From JAHRAW01 sp965203265 (lineage in GTDB: Bacteria > Pseudomonadota > Gammaproteobacteria > Arenicellales > Poriferihabitantaceae), in contig CBDBBV010000002.1 of NCBI GenBank assembly GCA_965203265.1, forward strand, positions 1,178,001 to 1,242,000: DNA of 64,000 nt. The letters run 5' to 3'. The notes under the pieces are model-generated. The model was not told where the DNA came from. It ran no database searches and worked only from the letters and a program-made list of their open reading frames with translations. Position numbers and translations under genes: made by a program. How positions within the stretch are numbered: position 1 is the stretch's first letter; every line of letters begins with the position of its first letter. Of the stretch, positions 9,344 to 17,055 are shown piece by piece.

Positions 9344-9787
9344 ATGAAATCAACGACTTTCACACTTCTCACCCTACTCGTCGGCGCGGCGATCACCATG
9401 AATTCAGCGGCGGAACACAACACCCCCGAAGCCCTCGAAGCCCGCATCGCGCCGGTGGGCAATTTGAATGTGGTGGCGTCCGGTGGCGGCGAAACCGGCG
9501 TTGCCGAAACCACCACCACCGCCGCCGCCCCGGCGCAGGACGGCAAGTCGGTGTATGACGGTTCCTGTACCGTGTGCCACGCCATCGGCATTGCCGGTGC
9601 GCCGAAGACCGGGGATGTTGCGGCTTGGGAGGCGCGTATGGCGAAGGGTATGGCGGTGTTGGTGGCGAACGCCATCAACGGCTTTCAGGGCGAGGTCGGC
9701 ATCATGCTGCCCAAGGGCGGGAATCCGGCGCTGAGCGATGCCGAGGTCGAGGCGGCGGTGATATACATGGTGGAGCAGTTGCCGTAG
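9344..9787 (+). CDS. Cytochrome c5-family monohaem protein
   Basis: 147 residues with a signal peptide (hydrophobic run STTFTLLTLLVGAAITMNSA, cleavage near SAA). A low-complexity Thr/Ala linker precedes the haem domain. The haem-attachment site is CTVCH near residue 76, followed by GIAGAPKTGDVAAWEAR and a probable axial Met in IMLPKGGNP; the last helix is VEAAVIYMVEQL. This matches periplasmic class I cytochrome c5 proteins that shuttle electrons to terminal oxidases. The gene stands alone between the AT-rich unit and leuB; its GC-rich composition marks it as host backbone. Confidence 0.9.
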   Translation: MKSTTFTLLTLLVGAAITMNSAAEHNTPEALEARIAPVGNLNVVASGGGETGVAETTTTAAAPAQDGKSVYDGSCTVCHAIGIAGAPKTGDVAAWEARMAKGMAVLVANAINGFQGEVGIMLPKGGNPALSDAEVEAAVIYMVEQLP

Positions 9788-9895
9788 GCGCCTCGTCATT
9801 GCATTCATCTATGACCGCACCGACCACATCAACCACACCGATCACACCAACCGCACCGACCACCCACCACACCCATCACACCCACCAAACCACCC
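9788..9895 (+). repeat. ACC/CACC-rich low-complexity leader before leuB
   Basis: From about 9817 to 9895 the plus strand is almost entirely A, C and isolated T, with repeated ACCACC, CACACC and CCGACC units. It runs up to the leuB ATG, so no Shine-Dalgarno purine tract is present. No terminator or promoter is evident. Confidence 0.6.
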
Positions 9896-11008
9896 ATGAA
9901 TAACTACACCATCGCCCTACTCGCCGGCGACGGCATCGGCGAGGAGATCATGAAGCAGGCGGTGCGGGTGTTGCGCTTTATCGAGCAGCGCAATGCGGTG
10001 TCGTTCGATCTCGTCTCCGCGCCGTTCGGTGCCTCCGCTTGGTTCGAGACCGGTGCAAGTTTTCCAGAGGAAACTCAGGCGATCTGCGACCGTGCCGATG
10101 TCATCCTCAAGGGGCCCGTCGGGCTTGGCCATGAAGAATCCAAGCAGATTCCGGTGGACGAGCAGCCGGAGCGGGGGGCGATATTGCCGTTGCGGCGGCG
10201 CTACGACACTTTTGCCAATTTCCGTCCGGTGCGTCTGCCGGCGGGGTTGGCGCATTTTTCGCCGCTCAAGTCGGAGGTCATCGGCGACGGGGTGGATATT
10301 CTGATCATCCGCGAGTTGGTGGGGGGGTTGTATTTCGGCAAGAAGGAAGTCGGCGTCGATGAGCATGGGCGGCGTTATGTGGCGGAGCAGCTGGAATACG
10401 ATGAACACCAGATCGAGCGAATCGCCCGAGTCGCCTTCGAGGCCGCCGCCAAGCGCAGGAAAAAACTGCACAGCATCCACAAGAGCAATGTGTTGAAGTC
10501 GAGCGTGTTGTGGTGCGAAGTGATGGAGGAGGTCGGGCGGGACTTTCCCGAGGTGCAGGTGGAAAACGTGTTGGTGGATGCGGCGGCCACCTACCTGTGT
10601 CTCGATCCCGGCCAGTTCGATGTCATGGTCATGGAGAATCTGTTCGGCGATATTCTGAGCGATCAGGCCGGCGGCATTCTCGGTTCCCTCGGCCTGATGC
10701 CCTCGGCCTGCATGGGCCGCGACAAGGCGTACTACGAACCGGCGCACGGCTCGGCACCGGATATCGCCGGCAAGAACATCGCCAACCCCTATTCCATGAT
10801 CGGCTCGGTGGCGATGATGCTGGAGATGAGTCTCGGCATGGACGATGAGGCGAACAATCTGTGGGCGGCGATGCAGTCGGTATTCGTTGACGGCTATTCC
10901 ACGCCGGATCTGTCCAAGCCGGGCGGCGACATCACCATGGTGAGCACCGACGAATTCGGCGAGCGCGTCATCGCGGCGTTGGAGAGGCGATTCGTTGCGC
11001 CCGCCTGA
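9896..11008 (+). CDS. leuB: 3-isopropylmalate dehydrogenase
   Basis: 370 residues, normal length for the isocitrate/isopropylmalate dehydrogenase family. It begins with IALLAGDGIGEEI and shows the metal and substrate landmarks ILIIRELVGGLYFG, HKSNVLK, DAAATYLCLDPGQFDVMVMENLFGDILSDQAGG and the NAD-binding EPAHGSAPDIAGKNIANP. It oxidises and decarboxylates 3-isopropylmalate to 2-oxoisocaproate in leucine synthesis, using the product of the LeuA encoded at 19284-20831. leuC and leuD are not in the window. Some divergence from standard LeuB (LPAGLAHFSPLKSEVIGDG) leaves a related beta-decarboxylating dehydrogenase possible, but LeuB is the better call. Confidence 0.85.
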   Translation: MNNYTIALLAGDGIGEEIMKQAVRVLRFIEQRNAVSFDLVSAPFGASAWFETGASFPEETQAICDRADVILKGPVGLGHEESKQIPVDEQPERGAILPLRRRYDTFANFRPVRLPAGLAHFSPLKSEVIGDGVDILIIRELVGGLYFGKKEVGVDEHGRRYVAEQLEYDEHQIERIARVAFEAAAKRRKKLHSIHKSNVLKSSVLWCEVMEEVGRDFPEVQVENVLVDAAATYLCLDPGQFDVMVMENLFGDILSDQAGGILGSLGLMPSACMGRDKAYYEPAHGSAPDIAGKNIANPYSMIGSVAMMLEMSLGMDDEANNLWAAMQSVFVDGYSTPDLSKPGGDITMVSTDEFGERVIAALERRFVAPA

Positions 11009-11033
11009 GCGCTGAGCGCCGAGCGCCTTCCGT

Positions 11034-11915
11034 TCATCTCGCAATCTTGGTTGACTGGCGTTTCGGCGAGAGTTTGGGGCGCCCCCTGCCGGGCGTGGGC
11101 GCGGGCGCGGGCGGCTGATCGTCGCAGCGAGACCGTCCCGACCGCAACAACGCGGCAACGGCCGCCGGCTTCAGTTCCTGCCATTGCCCCGATTTCAGCT
11201 CTCTCGGTAGCAGAATATCGCCATACCGCACCCGAATCAGGCGGCTGAGGCGACACCCCACCGCGCCCCACATCCGCCGAATCTCACGGTACTTGCCCTC
11301 GTTGACCACCACCGAATACCAGTTGTTCTTGCTGGCGGGGGCAGGGGCCGGAGCGTCTGAGCCGCTTTGTGGCGGGGGCTTCACCTGCTTCACCCGCTGC
11401 GGGCGGATGAACTCGCCCGCCGAGGTGATGCCCTGCCGTAGTTGCTTCAGCGCATCCTCGCCGACTTCCCCGTAGACGCGGCAGAGGTATTCCCGCTCTA
11501 CGCGGAAACTCGGATGCATCAGGCGATGGGCGAGTGCGCCATCGTTGGTGAACAGCAGCAGTCCGCGAGTATTGATGTCGAGGCGCCCCACCGCGACCCA
11601 GCGCGCGCCCTGAATCTTGGGCAGGCGGTGAAATACCGTGGGGCGGTCGCGCGTGTCCTGACGGGTGCTGATTTCCCCCTCGGGCTTGTTGTAGAGAATG
11701 ACCCGTGGCGGCGCGCCCGAGGGTTTCGCCCGCAAGGGCCGACCATTCACGGTTATGCGGCTGTTCGCGTACACCCGTTCGCCGAGCTGCGCGATGTGGC
11801 CATCCACCTTGATTTTCCCCTGCTCGATCCAACCCTCGATGGCGCGGCGCGATCCGATCCCCATCGCCGCGAGGTATTTGTGCAGCCGCTCTCCCGTGCG
11901 GGGCGGTTTCGCCAT
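11034..11915 (-). CDS. rluB: 23S rRNA pseudouridine synthase B (RluB)
   Basis: 293 residues from ATG 11915. An S4 RNA-binding domain (ERLHKYLAAMGIGSRRAIEGWI, KVDGHIAQLG) is followed by the RsuA-type catalytic domain: NKPEGEIST, VGRLDINTRGLLLFTNDG with the catalytic Asp, and VNEGKYREIRRMWGAVG. The C-terminal tail is basic and Pro/Arg-rich, typical of RluB. It modifies 23S rRNA at the position corresponding to U2605. The start codon overlaps the scpB stop by one base (TGATG), so the two are translationally coupled; scpA-scpB-rluB is a conserved order. Confidence 0.93.
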   Translation of the reverse strand: MAKPPRTGERLHKYLAAMGIGSRRAIEGWIEQGKIKVDGHIAQLGERVYANSRITVNGRPLRAKPSGAPPRVILYNKPEGEISTRQDTRDRPTVFHRLPKIQGARWVAVGRLDINTRGLLLFTNDGALAHRLMHPSFRVEREYLCRVYGEVGEDALKQLRQGITSAGEFIRPQRVKQVKPPPQSGSDAPAPAPASKNNWYSVVVNEGKYREIRRMWGAVGCRLSRLIRVRYGDILLPRELKSGQWQELKPAAVAALLRSGRSRCDDQPPAPAPTPGRGRPKLSPKRQSTKIAR

Positions 11916-12595
11916 CAGGAGTTGGTTGCCGTCTTCGCTCCGCTGCCGTCCGTGAGGGCGGGCGGCTGTGGGGTTTCGGCGTCCCCCTCCCCCTCCCCTT
12001 CGCCATCCACCTGAGCGGGGGCGGCCTGCGGCTGGGTGGGTAGCGACAAATTCATCTCCGAGGCGATCTCGTCCAGTTCCCGTTGTTGTTGCAGCGGCGG
12101 CAGGTCGGCCAGCGAGTCGAGGGCGAAATGGGAGAGGAATTCCGCGGTGGTGGCAAACAACGCCGGATGGCCGGGCAGGTCGCGCACGCCGACTTCCTTG
12201 ATCCATTCGCGTTCGAGCAGCCGCCGCATGATCTCCGTACTCACGGCCACGCCGCGAATGTTCTCGATATCGCCTCGGGTAACCGGCTGGCGATAGGCGA
12301 TGATGGCGAGGGTTTCCAGCAAGGCGCGGGACAGTTTCGGCGGGCGGGTGGCGTGCAGTTTGCCGATCCAGTGGGCGTATTTCCGGCGGGTTTGATAGCG
12401 GTAGCCGCCGCCGATCTTGCACAATTCCACGCCGCGCCCCGCGCACGCCTGCTTCAACTGTTCGATCGCCTGCTTGACTTCGTCCGCGGACGGGCGCGCG
12501 TCTTCCTCGAACAGCCCCTGAATTCGCCCGACGGTCAACGGCGTTTCCGACGCCAGCAACACGGATTCGACGATATTTTGCAGTTCATCGGACAT
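11915..12595 (-). CDS. scpB: Segregation and condensation protein B
   Basis: 226 residues from ATG 12595 (MSDELQNIVESVLLASE). Two winged-helix domains are evident: PLTVGRIQGLF near the start and the conserved ALLETLAIIAYRQPVTRGDIENIRGV core, then LLEREWIKEVG and GHPALFATTAEFL. The C-terminus carries a low-complexity acidic GEGEGEG tract. ScpB dimers bind ScpA and the SMC ATPase in chromosome condensation. Its start lies 11 bases inside the scpA 3' end, indicating coupling. An upstream in-frame start (12664) would add an Arg/Ala-rich shadow of scpA and is less likely. Confidence 0.92.
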   Translation of the reverse strand: MSDELQNIVESVLLASETPLTVGRIQGLFEEDARPSADEVKQAIEQLKQACAGRGVELCKIGGGYRYQTRRKYAHWIGKLHATRPPKLSRALLETLAIIAYRQPVTRGDIENIRGVAVSTEIMRRLLEREWIKEVGVRDLPGHPALFATTAEFLSHFALDSLADLPPLQQQRELDEIASEMNLSLPTQPQAAPAQVDGEGEGEGDAETPQPPALTDGSGAKTATNS

Positions 12596-13451
12596 CGCGC
12601 TTGCCCCCCTTGCCGCCCTTGCTGCCCGTGATGCTCTTGAGGTGGATGGGCGCAAACGGCTCATCCTGCACCACCACCAACGTGCGGTCGCGCGCCAGTT
12701 CGAGAATCGCCATGAAACTCACCACCAATCCCATCCGGCCCTCCTCCTCGGCCAGCAATTCCTCGAAACGCATGAAGCGGCTGCGCGTGATGCGTTCGAG
12801 AATCCAGATCATTTTTTCCCGCACGCTCAGAACTTCCCGATCCACATGCCAATGCCTGCGTTGCTCGCAGCGCGCCAGCACATCCGCGAATGCCTCCCGC
12901 AGGGCGGCGAGGGTCGCCGTGGGGGCCACCGGCGCAACCGGCTGCGGCGGGACGAATCCGGCGCTCACCAGATACAAATCCCGCTGCAACTGCGGGAGAA
13001 CATCCATCTCCCGCGCCGCTCGGCTGAATTGTTCGTATTCCTGCAATCTGCGCACCAACGCCGCGCGCGGGTCTTCCCCATCCTCGTCGTCCTCTACCAC
13101 CGGTCTCGGCAACAACATGCGCGACTTGATCTCCGCTAGGGTGGCCGCCATCACCAGATATTCCGCCGCCAAGTCCAGCCGGAAACGGCGCATGAGGGCG
13201 ACATATTCCATGTATTGCCGGGTGATGCGCGCCACCGGAATATCGAGAATATCCAGATTCTGCCGGCGAATCAGGTAGAGCAGCAGATCGAGCGGCCCCT
13301 GAAAGGTGTCGAGAAATACTTCCAGCGCATCCGGCGGGATGTACAAGTCCTGCGGCCATTTGTCCAGTTTCTCGCCGTTGACCAGCACCGCGGTCGGCGT
13401 GGGCGTGGCCGCCGCCTCGGTCTGATCCCCGTTGGCGATCTTGCTCATCAT
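12585..13451 (-). CDS. scpA: Segregation and condensation protein A (kleisin)
   Basis: 288 residues from the double ATG at 13451/13448. The conserved kleisin N-terminus LDTFQGPLDLLLYLIRRQNLDILDIPVARITRQYMEYV is present in overlapping form, followed by EYLVMAATLAEIKSRMLLP, an acidic linker, and the C-terminal winged helix SRFMRFEELLAEEEGRMGLVVSFMAILELAR. It bridges SMC heads with ScpB. The open frame continues upstream to 14123 only as a shadow of trpS. The first ATG shares bases with the trpS TGA (ATGA), so trpS-scpA-scpB-rluB form one coupled operon. Confidence 0.93.
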   Translation of the reverse strand: MMSKIANGDQTEAAATPTPTAVLVNGEKLDKWPQDLYIPPDALEVFLDTFQGPLDLLLYLIRRQNLDILDIPVARITRQYMEYVALMRRFRLDLAAEYLVMAATLAEIKSRMLLPRPVVEDDEDGEDPRAALVRRLQEYEQFSRAAREMDVLPQLQRDLYLVSAGFVPPQPVAPVAPTATLAALREAFADVLARCEQRRHWHVDREVLSVREKMIWILERITRSRFMRFEELLAEEEGRMGLVVSFMAILELARDRTLVVVQDEPFAPIHLKSITGSKGGKGGKRDVR

Positions 13452-14677
13452 CGGTACACCGTGCCCACCGCCGCGCGCACCATTTCCATGGTTTCCCCGG
13501 CGACCTGCCGCGCCTTGCGGTCGCCCTCTTTGATGACCTGACGCACCTCGTCGGGATTGTTCTCGTATCGGCGCGCGCGCTCGCGAAAGGCGACTTGCTC
13601 CGCCAGCACCTTGCCGATCAACGGTTTCTTGCACTCCAAGCAACCGAAGGCGGCGGCGCGGCAGCCGGCGGACGCCCAGGCGCGCACCTCGTCGTCGCTG
13701 TACACCCGATGCAGTTGCCACACCGGGCATTTGTCCGGATCGCCGGGGTCGCGCAATCTCACTCTGGCGGGGTCGGTGGGCATGGTGGCGATGGCCTGCT
13801 CCACCCGCTTGGGGTCGTCTCGCAGGGCGATGATATTGTCGTAGGATTTCGACATCTTGTGGCCGTCCAGCCCCGGCATTTTCGCCATCTCGGTGAGCAG
13901 GGCGCGGGGTTCGACCAAGATGGAACGACCACGCCCTTCGAGATGCCCCAGCAGCAGTTCGCGTTCTTCGGCGGCGATATTTTGTTGGGAGCGGATCAAT
14001 TCCCGCGCCTGTTGGTGGGCGGCGCGGTCGCCCTGCTCCGTGTACTGCCGTCGCAGTCGGCGGTAGGCGTTGGCGGCTTTCTTGCCCATCCGCCGGATGG
14101 ATTCGTCCGCCTCCCGCTGCCATCTCTCGCCGCGACCGAAGAAGTGGTTGAAGCGCCGCGCGATTTCCCGCGTCAGCTCCACGTGCGGCGCCTGATCCTC
14201 GCCCACCGGCACGCGCGCGGCGCGATACATCAGTATGTCGGCGGACTGCAGCAGCGGATAGCCCAGAAATCCGTAGGTGGCCAGATCCACCGCGCGCAAT
14301 TTTTGCTGTTGCTCCTTGAAACTCGGCACGCGCTCAAGCCAGCCCAGCGGCGTGACCATGGACAACAGCAGGTGCAGTTCGGCGTGTTCGGGTACATGGG
14401 ACTGGATGAACAAGGTCGCCCGCTGGGGGTCGACTCCCGCCGCCAGCCAGTCGATCACCATCTCCCAGATGTGCTCGCCGATGGTGTCGGGTCGTTCGTA
14501 GTGGGTGGTCAGGGCGTGCCAGTCGGCGACGAAGAAGAAGCAGTCGTAGTCGCGCTGCAACCGCACCCAGTTCCTCAACACGCCGTGGTAATGGCCGAGG
14601 TGGAGGCGGCCGGTAGGGCGCATTCCGGACAATACCCGGTTGTTCGCGTCGATTTGCTGATTCTGGGGCGAGGTCAA
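13448..14677 (-). CDS. trpS: Tryptophanyl-tRNA synthetase
   Basis: 409 residues. Class I signatures are HLGHYHG near residue 26 (HIGH equivalent) and KMSKSYDN (KMSKS). The tryptophan pocket region is LMYRAARVPVGEDQAPHVELTREIARRFNHFFG. Compared with the 334-residue E. coli enzyme there is an extra 60-70-residue basic helical insertion (about residues 185-250: RREADESIRRMGKKAANAYRR area) before PGLDGHKMSKS, a feature of a known long TrpRS subtype. It charges tRNA-Trp. It follows the yciO gene by 13 bases and overlaps scpA. Confidence 0.93.
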   Translation of the reverse strand: MTSPQNQQIDANNRVLSGMRPTGRLHLGHYHGVLRNWVRLQRDYDCFFFVADWHALTTHYERPDTIGEHIWEMVIDWLAAGVDPQRATLFIQSHVPEHAELHLLLSMVTPLGWLERVPSFKEQQQKLRAVDLATYGFLGYPLLQSADILMYRAARVPVGEDQAPHVELTREIARRFNHFFGRGERWQREADESIRRMGKKAANAYRRLRRQYTEQGDRAAHQQARELIRSQQNIAAEERELLLGHLEGRGRSILVEPRALLTEMAKMPGLDGHKMSKSYDNIIALRDDPKRVEQAIATMPTDPARVRLRDPGDPDKCPVWQLHRVYSDDEVRAWASAGCRAAAFGCLECKKPLIGKVLAEQVAFRERARRYENNPDEVRQVIKEGDRKARQVAGETMEMVRAAVGTVYR

Positions 14678-14690
14678 TGAACGAGTCCGG

Positions 14691-15311
14691 TCAGACGAAT
14701 GCCGAGGTATCTCCCTTGCCCACGCGCCGCACCGTGGGCACGCTCGCGCTCAGGTCGATCACCGTGGTCGGCTGCCAGTCGCAGGGGCCGCCGTCGATGA
14801 CCGCATCGACTGCATTCTCCAATCGCTGGCGAATGTCCAACGGGTCGTTCAGCGGTAGCGTTTCGCCGGGCATGATCAGGGTCGAACTCATCAGCGGCTC
14901 ATCCAGTTGCCCCAGCATGGCGGTTACGATGGGATAGTCGGGAACCCGCAGACCGATGCTGCGCCGCTTGGGATGCTGCAACCGCCGGGGCACTTCGCGG
15001 GTGGCGGCGAGGATAAAGGTATACGCGCCCGGAGTAAAGCGTTTCAGCAGGCGATAGGTGTCGTTGTTCACCTTGGCGTAATTGCTCAGTTCCGAGAGGT
15101 CTTTGCACACTAGCGTGAAGTTGTGGTCGGAGCCGACCTGGCGGATGCGGCGAATCCGCTCCATCGCCTCCTTGTTGCCGATGGCGCAACCCAGAGCGTA
15201 GCTGGAATCGGTGGGATAGGCGACCACCCCGCCGACGCGGATGATCTGCACAGCCCGGTGAATCAGCCGCAGCTGCGGGTTGCCGGCGTGAGTCTTGAAA
15301 TACTGCGACAT
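14691..15311 (-). CDS. yciO: YrdC/Sua5-family protein, YciO type
   Basis: 206 residues, the size of YciO. The YrdC fold signatures are GGVVAYPTDSSYALGCAIGNKEAMERI, FTLVCKDLSELSNYA, FTPGAYTFILAAT, RRSIGLRVPDYPI and a C-terminal DLSASVPTVRRVGKGD. TsaC/Sua5 proteins make threonylcarbamoyl-AMP for the t6A modification of tRNA; YciO proteins are paralogues whose in vivo role is less clear. Cotranscription with trpS fits an RNA-linked role. TsaB, another t6A component, is encoded separately at 40839-41531. Confidence 0.85.
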   Translation of the reverse strand: MSQYFKTHAGNPQLRLIHRAVQIIRVGGVVAYPTDSSYALGCAIGNKEAMERIRRIRQVGSDHNFTLVCKDLSELSNYAKVNNDTYRLLKRFTPGAYTFILAATREVPRRLQHPKRRSIGLRVPDYPIVTAMLGQLDEPLMSSTLIMPGETLPLNDPLDIRQRLENAVDAVIDGGPCDWQPTTVIDLSASVPTVRRVGKGDTSAFV

Positions 15312-15374
15312 CTAGCAGGGGGCGGGCGGTGTGGGGCGCATTCGCACTTCGGCGTACTCAGTACTCAGGCGTAC

Positions 15375-16844
15375 TCAGACGTTCGCCGGCAAGGCGGACC
15401 TATCCGCACGCCTGCCGCCCCGCCTGCCGCCTCGCCTGCGGCCGGACGGTTTGCCGCCCGCGCCGGATCTACCGGCGGGCTGCTTTCCCATCCGACGGCG
15501 CGGCGCCTGCGTCTCGCCTTCGCCTTCGCCTTCGTATCCGTCTTCCTGAATATCGCGCCACCAGTCGGCCAGCTCCGCGTCGACTTCGCCGATCTGCTGG
15601 CGCAACAGCAGGAAGTCGAATGCGGCGCGAAAGCGGCGGTCGGCCAGCAGACGCGGCACCGCCCCGGGGCGGCGCCGTTCGAGGCGGGACTGCATGGCCC
15701 AGATTTCCACCACCGCCCCGCTCACCCGACGCGGCACGGCGACTCGCTGGCACTGCCGCGCGAATACCTCGTCCGCCGCGGCAAAGATGGCGTCGTGCGG
15801 CGTCATGCCGGTTTGTTGTCGGCGGGCGAGTTCCTCGGTGAACGGCTTCCACAGCAGCACGGCGAACAAGAATGCCGCGATGACCGGCTGACCCTGAGAG
15901 ACGCGCTGGTCGGTGTTTTGCAGCGCCAGCGTGATCAGTTTCTCGGCGGCTTGGCCGGCGGGCGGCGCGATGGCGGTGGCGGCGGCGGTCAGGGGGAACA
16001 ACTTTTCCACCAGATCGTGGCTGCGCAGTTCGCGCCAGCTGGCGAGGGCGTGGCCGTGGTGGAACATCTTCAGGGTTTCGTCGAAGAGGCGCGCCGCGGG
16101 CACATCTTCGAGCAAGTCCAGATGGTCGGCGATGGCGGATTCCAGCCCGCCGGCCAACGACAGTTCCAATTTTGCCCGAAATCGCAGGGCGCGCAGCATG
16201 CGTACCGGATCCTCGGTGAAGCGCTCGGCGGCATTGCCGACCATGCGCAGGGTGTTTTTGCGGGCGTCCTTCACGCCGCCGAGAAAATCGACTACCTGCT
16301 CGCGGCTGGGGTCGTAGTACAGCGAGTTGATGGTGAAGTCCCGGCGGGCGGCGTCCTGCTCGATGGTGCCGAAAACATTGTCGTCCACCACCCGCCCGGA
16401 GATGGATTTCGCCCGTTTGGCGTGGAATCGGGATTGGGAATTTCGCGCGCCGTCCGGTTTTGCCCGGTAGGTCGCCACCTCGATGACTTCCCGGCCAAAG
16501 CGCACATGCACGATCTTGAAGCGCCGCCCGACTATGCGCGATCTGCGAAACAGCTGGCGGACTTGTTCCGGGCTGGCGTCGGTGGTGATGTCGAAATCCT
16601 TGGGGTGTCGCTGCAGCAGCAGATCGCGCACGCAGCCGCCCACGAGATAGCCGTCAAATCCGGACGCCTGCAACCCATCGACCACCTGCAAGGCGGCATC
16701 GCTGACCCAAGTGCGGTCAAAACCGAGTTCGGCGGCGGGATGGGTAACCTGAGTCAAAACCGAGTCAAAACCGAGTAAAAACCGAGTCGAAACGAGCGGG
16801 TGATTGTGAATTGGATGTTCGGCCGAGTCGGCCAAGCCGGCCAA
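15375..16844 (-). CDS. pcnB: Poly(A) polymerase I
   Basis: Up to 489 residues. The nucleotidyltransferase motif is GYLVGGCVRDLLLQRHPKDFDITTDASPEQVRQLFRR in overlapping form, with the DxD pair typical of PcnB. RRDFTINSLYYDP and the head-domain RMLRALRFRAKLELS follow, and RPGAVPRLLADRRFRAAFDFLLLR is a late PcnB signature. The C-terminus is extremely Arg/Gly-rich, presumably for RNA binding. The start is uncertain: the frame opens with TTG at 16844 and reads through four 11-bp repeats at 16751-16794 before conserved sequence begins. A GTG near 16793 would remove the variable part. PcnB polyadenylates RNA to promote decay. folK, its usual partner, is absent. Confidence 0.9.
   Translation of the reverse strand: MAGLADSAEHPIHNHPLVSTRFLLGFDSVLTQVTHPAAELGFDRTWVSDAALQVVDGLQASGFDGYLVGGCVRDLLLQRHPKDFDITTDASPEQVRQLFRRSRIVGRRFKIVHVRFGREVIEVATYRAKPDGARNSQSRFHAKRAKSISGRVVDDNVFGTIEQDAARRDFTINSLYYDPSREQVVDFLGGVKDARKNTLRMVGNAAERFTEDPVRMLRALRFRAKLELSLAGGLESAIADHLDLLEDVPAARLFDETLKMFHHGHALASWRELRSHDLVEKLFPLTAAATAIAPPAGQAAEKLITLALQNTDQRVSQGQPVIAAFLFAVLLWKPFTEELARRQQTGMTPHDAIFAAADEVFARQCQRVAVPRRVSGAVVEIWAMQSRLERRRPGAVPRLLADRRFRAAFDFLLLRQQIGEVDAELADWWRDIQEDGYEGEGEGETQAPRRRMGKQPAGRSGAGGKPSGRRRGGRRGGRRADRSALPANV
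16751..16794. repeat. Four 11-bp tandem repeats at the 5' end of pcnB
   Basis: The unit GAGTCAAAACC occurs twice perfectly, then as GAGTAAAAACC and GAGTCGAAACG. A related AAAACCGAGT copy lies upstream near 16717. Because 11 is not a multiple of three, copy-number change would shift any frame that crosses it, and pcnB crosses it unless it starts later. A second short tandem (GCCAAGCCG units) lies near 16831-16851. Confidence 0.85.
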
Positions 16845-16935
16845 GCCGGCCTTTTTGCCTTTCCTCGACCTTGGATCAGGCCGCGAGCGGCAAGCGGCAA
16901 AGGCGTCGCTATGATACCATCCGCCGTTGCCGATT

Positions 16936-17010
16936 GCTCCCTTCGTCTAGCGGTCAGGACGCTGGCCTCTCACGCCGGAAACAGGGGTTCGATTCCCCTA
17001 GGGAGCGCCA
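16936..17010 (+). tRNA. tRNA-Glu, anticodon CTC
   Basis: A complete cloverleaf including encoded CCA. The acceptor strand GCTCCCT (16936-16942) pairs with AGGGAGC (17000-17006). The D-arm carries TCTAGCGGTCAGGA, the anticodon loop is CTCTCAC giving CTC, and the T-arm is AGGGGTTCGATTCCCCT. The sequence closely follows the bacterial tRNA-Glu pattern (CCTTCGTCTAG). TATGAT at 16910-16915 is a possible -10 element. Confidence 0.97.
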
Positions 17011-17055
17011 CTTTCGCCACTTCAGCCACCTTCCCCACCTCGCCGCCATCCCCGC

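Noticed and set aside
12585..14123. ScpA as a 512-residue protein fused to an N-terminal Arg-rich domain
   Set aside because: The extra N-terminus is trpS read in another frame; the ATG at 13451 overlaps the trpS stop and begins conserved sequence.
16751..16794. CRISPR-like array
   Set aside because: Units are 11 bp, directly abutting, without spacers.
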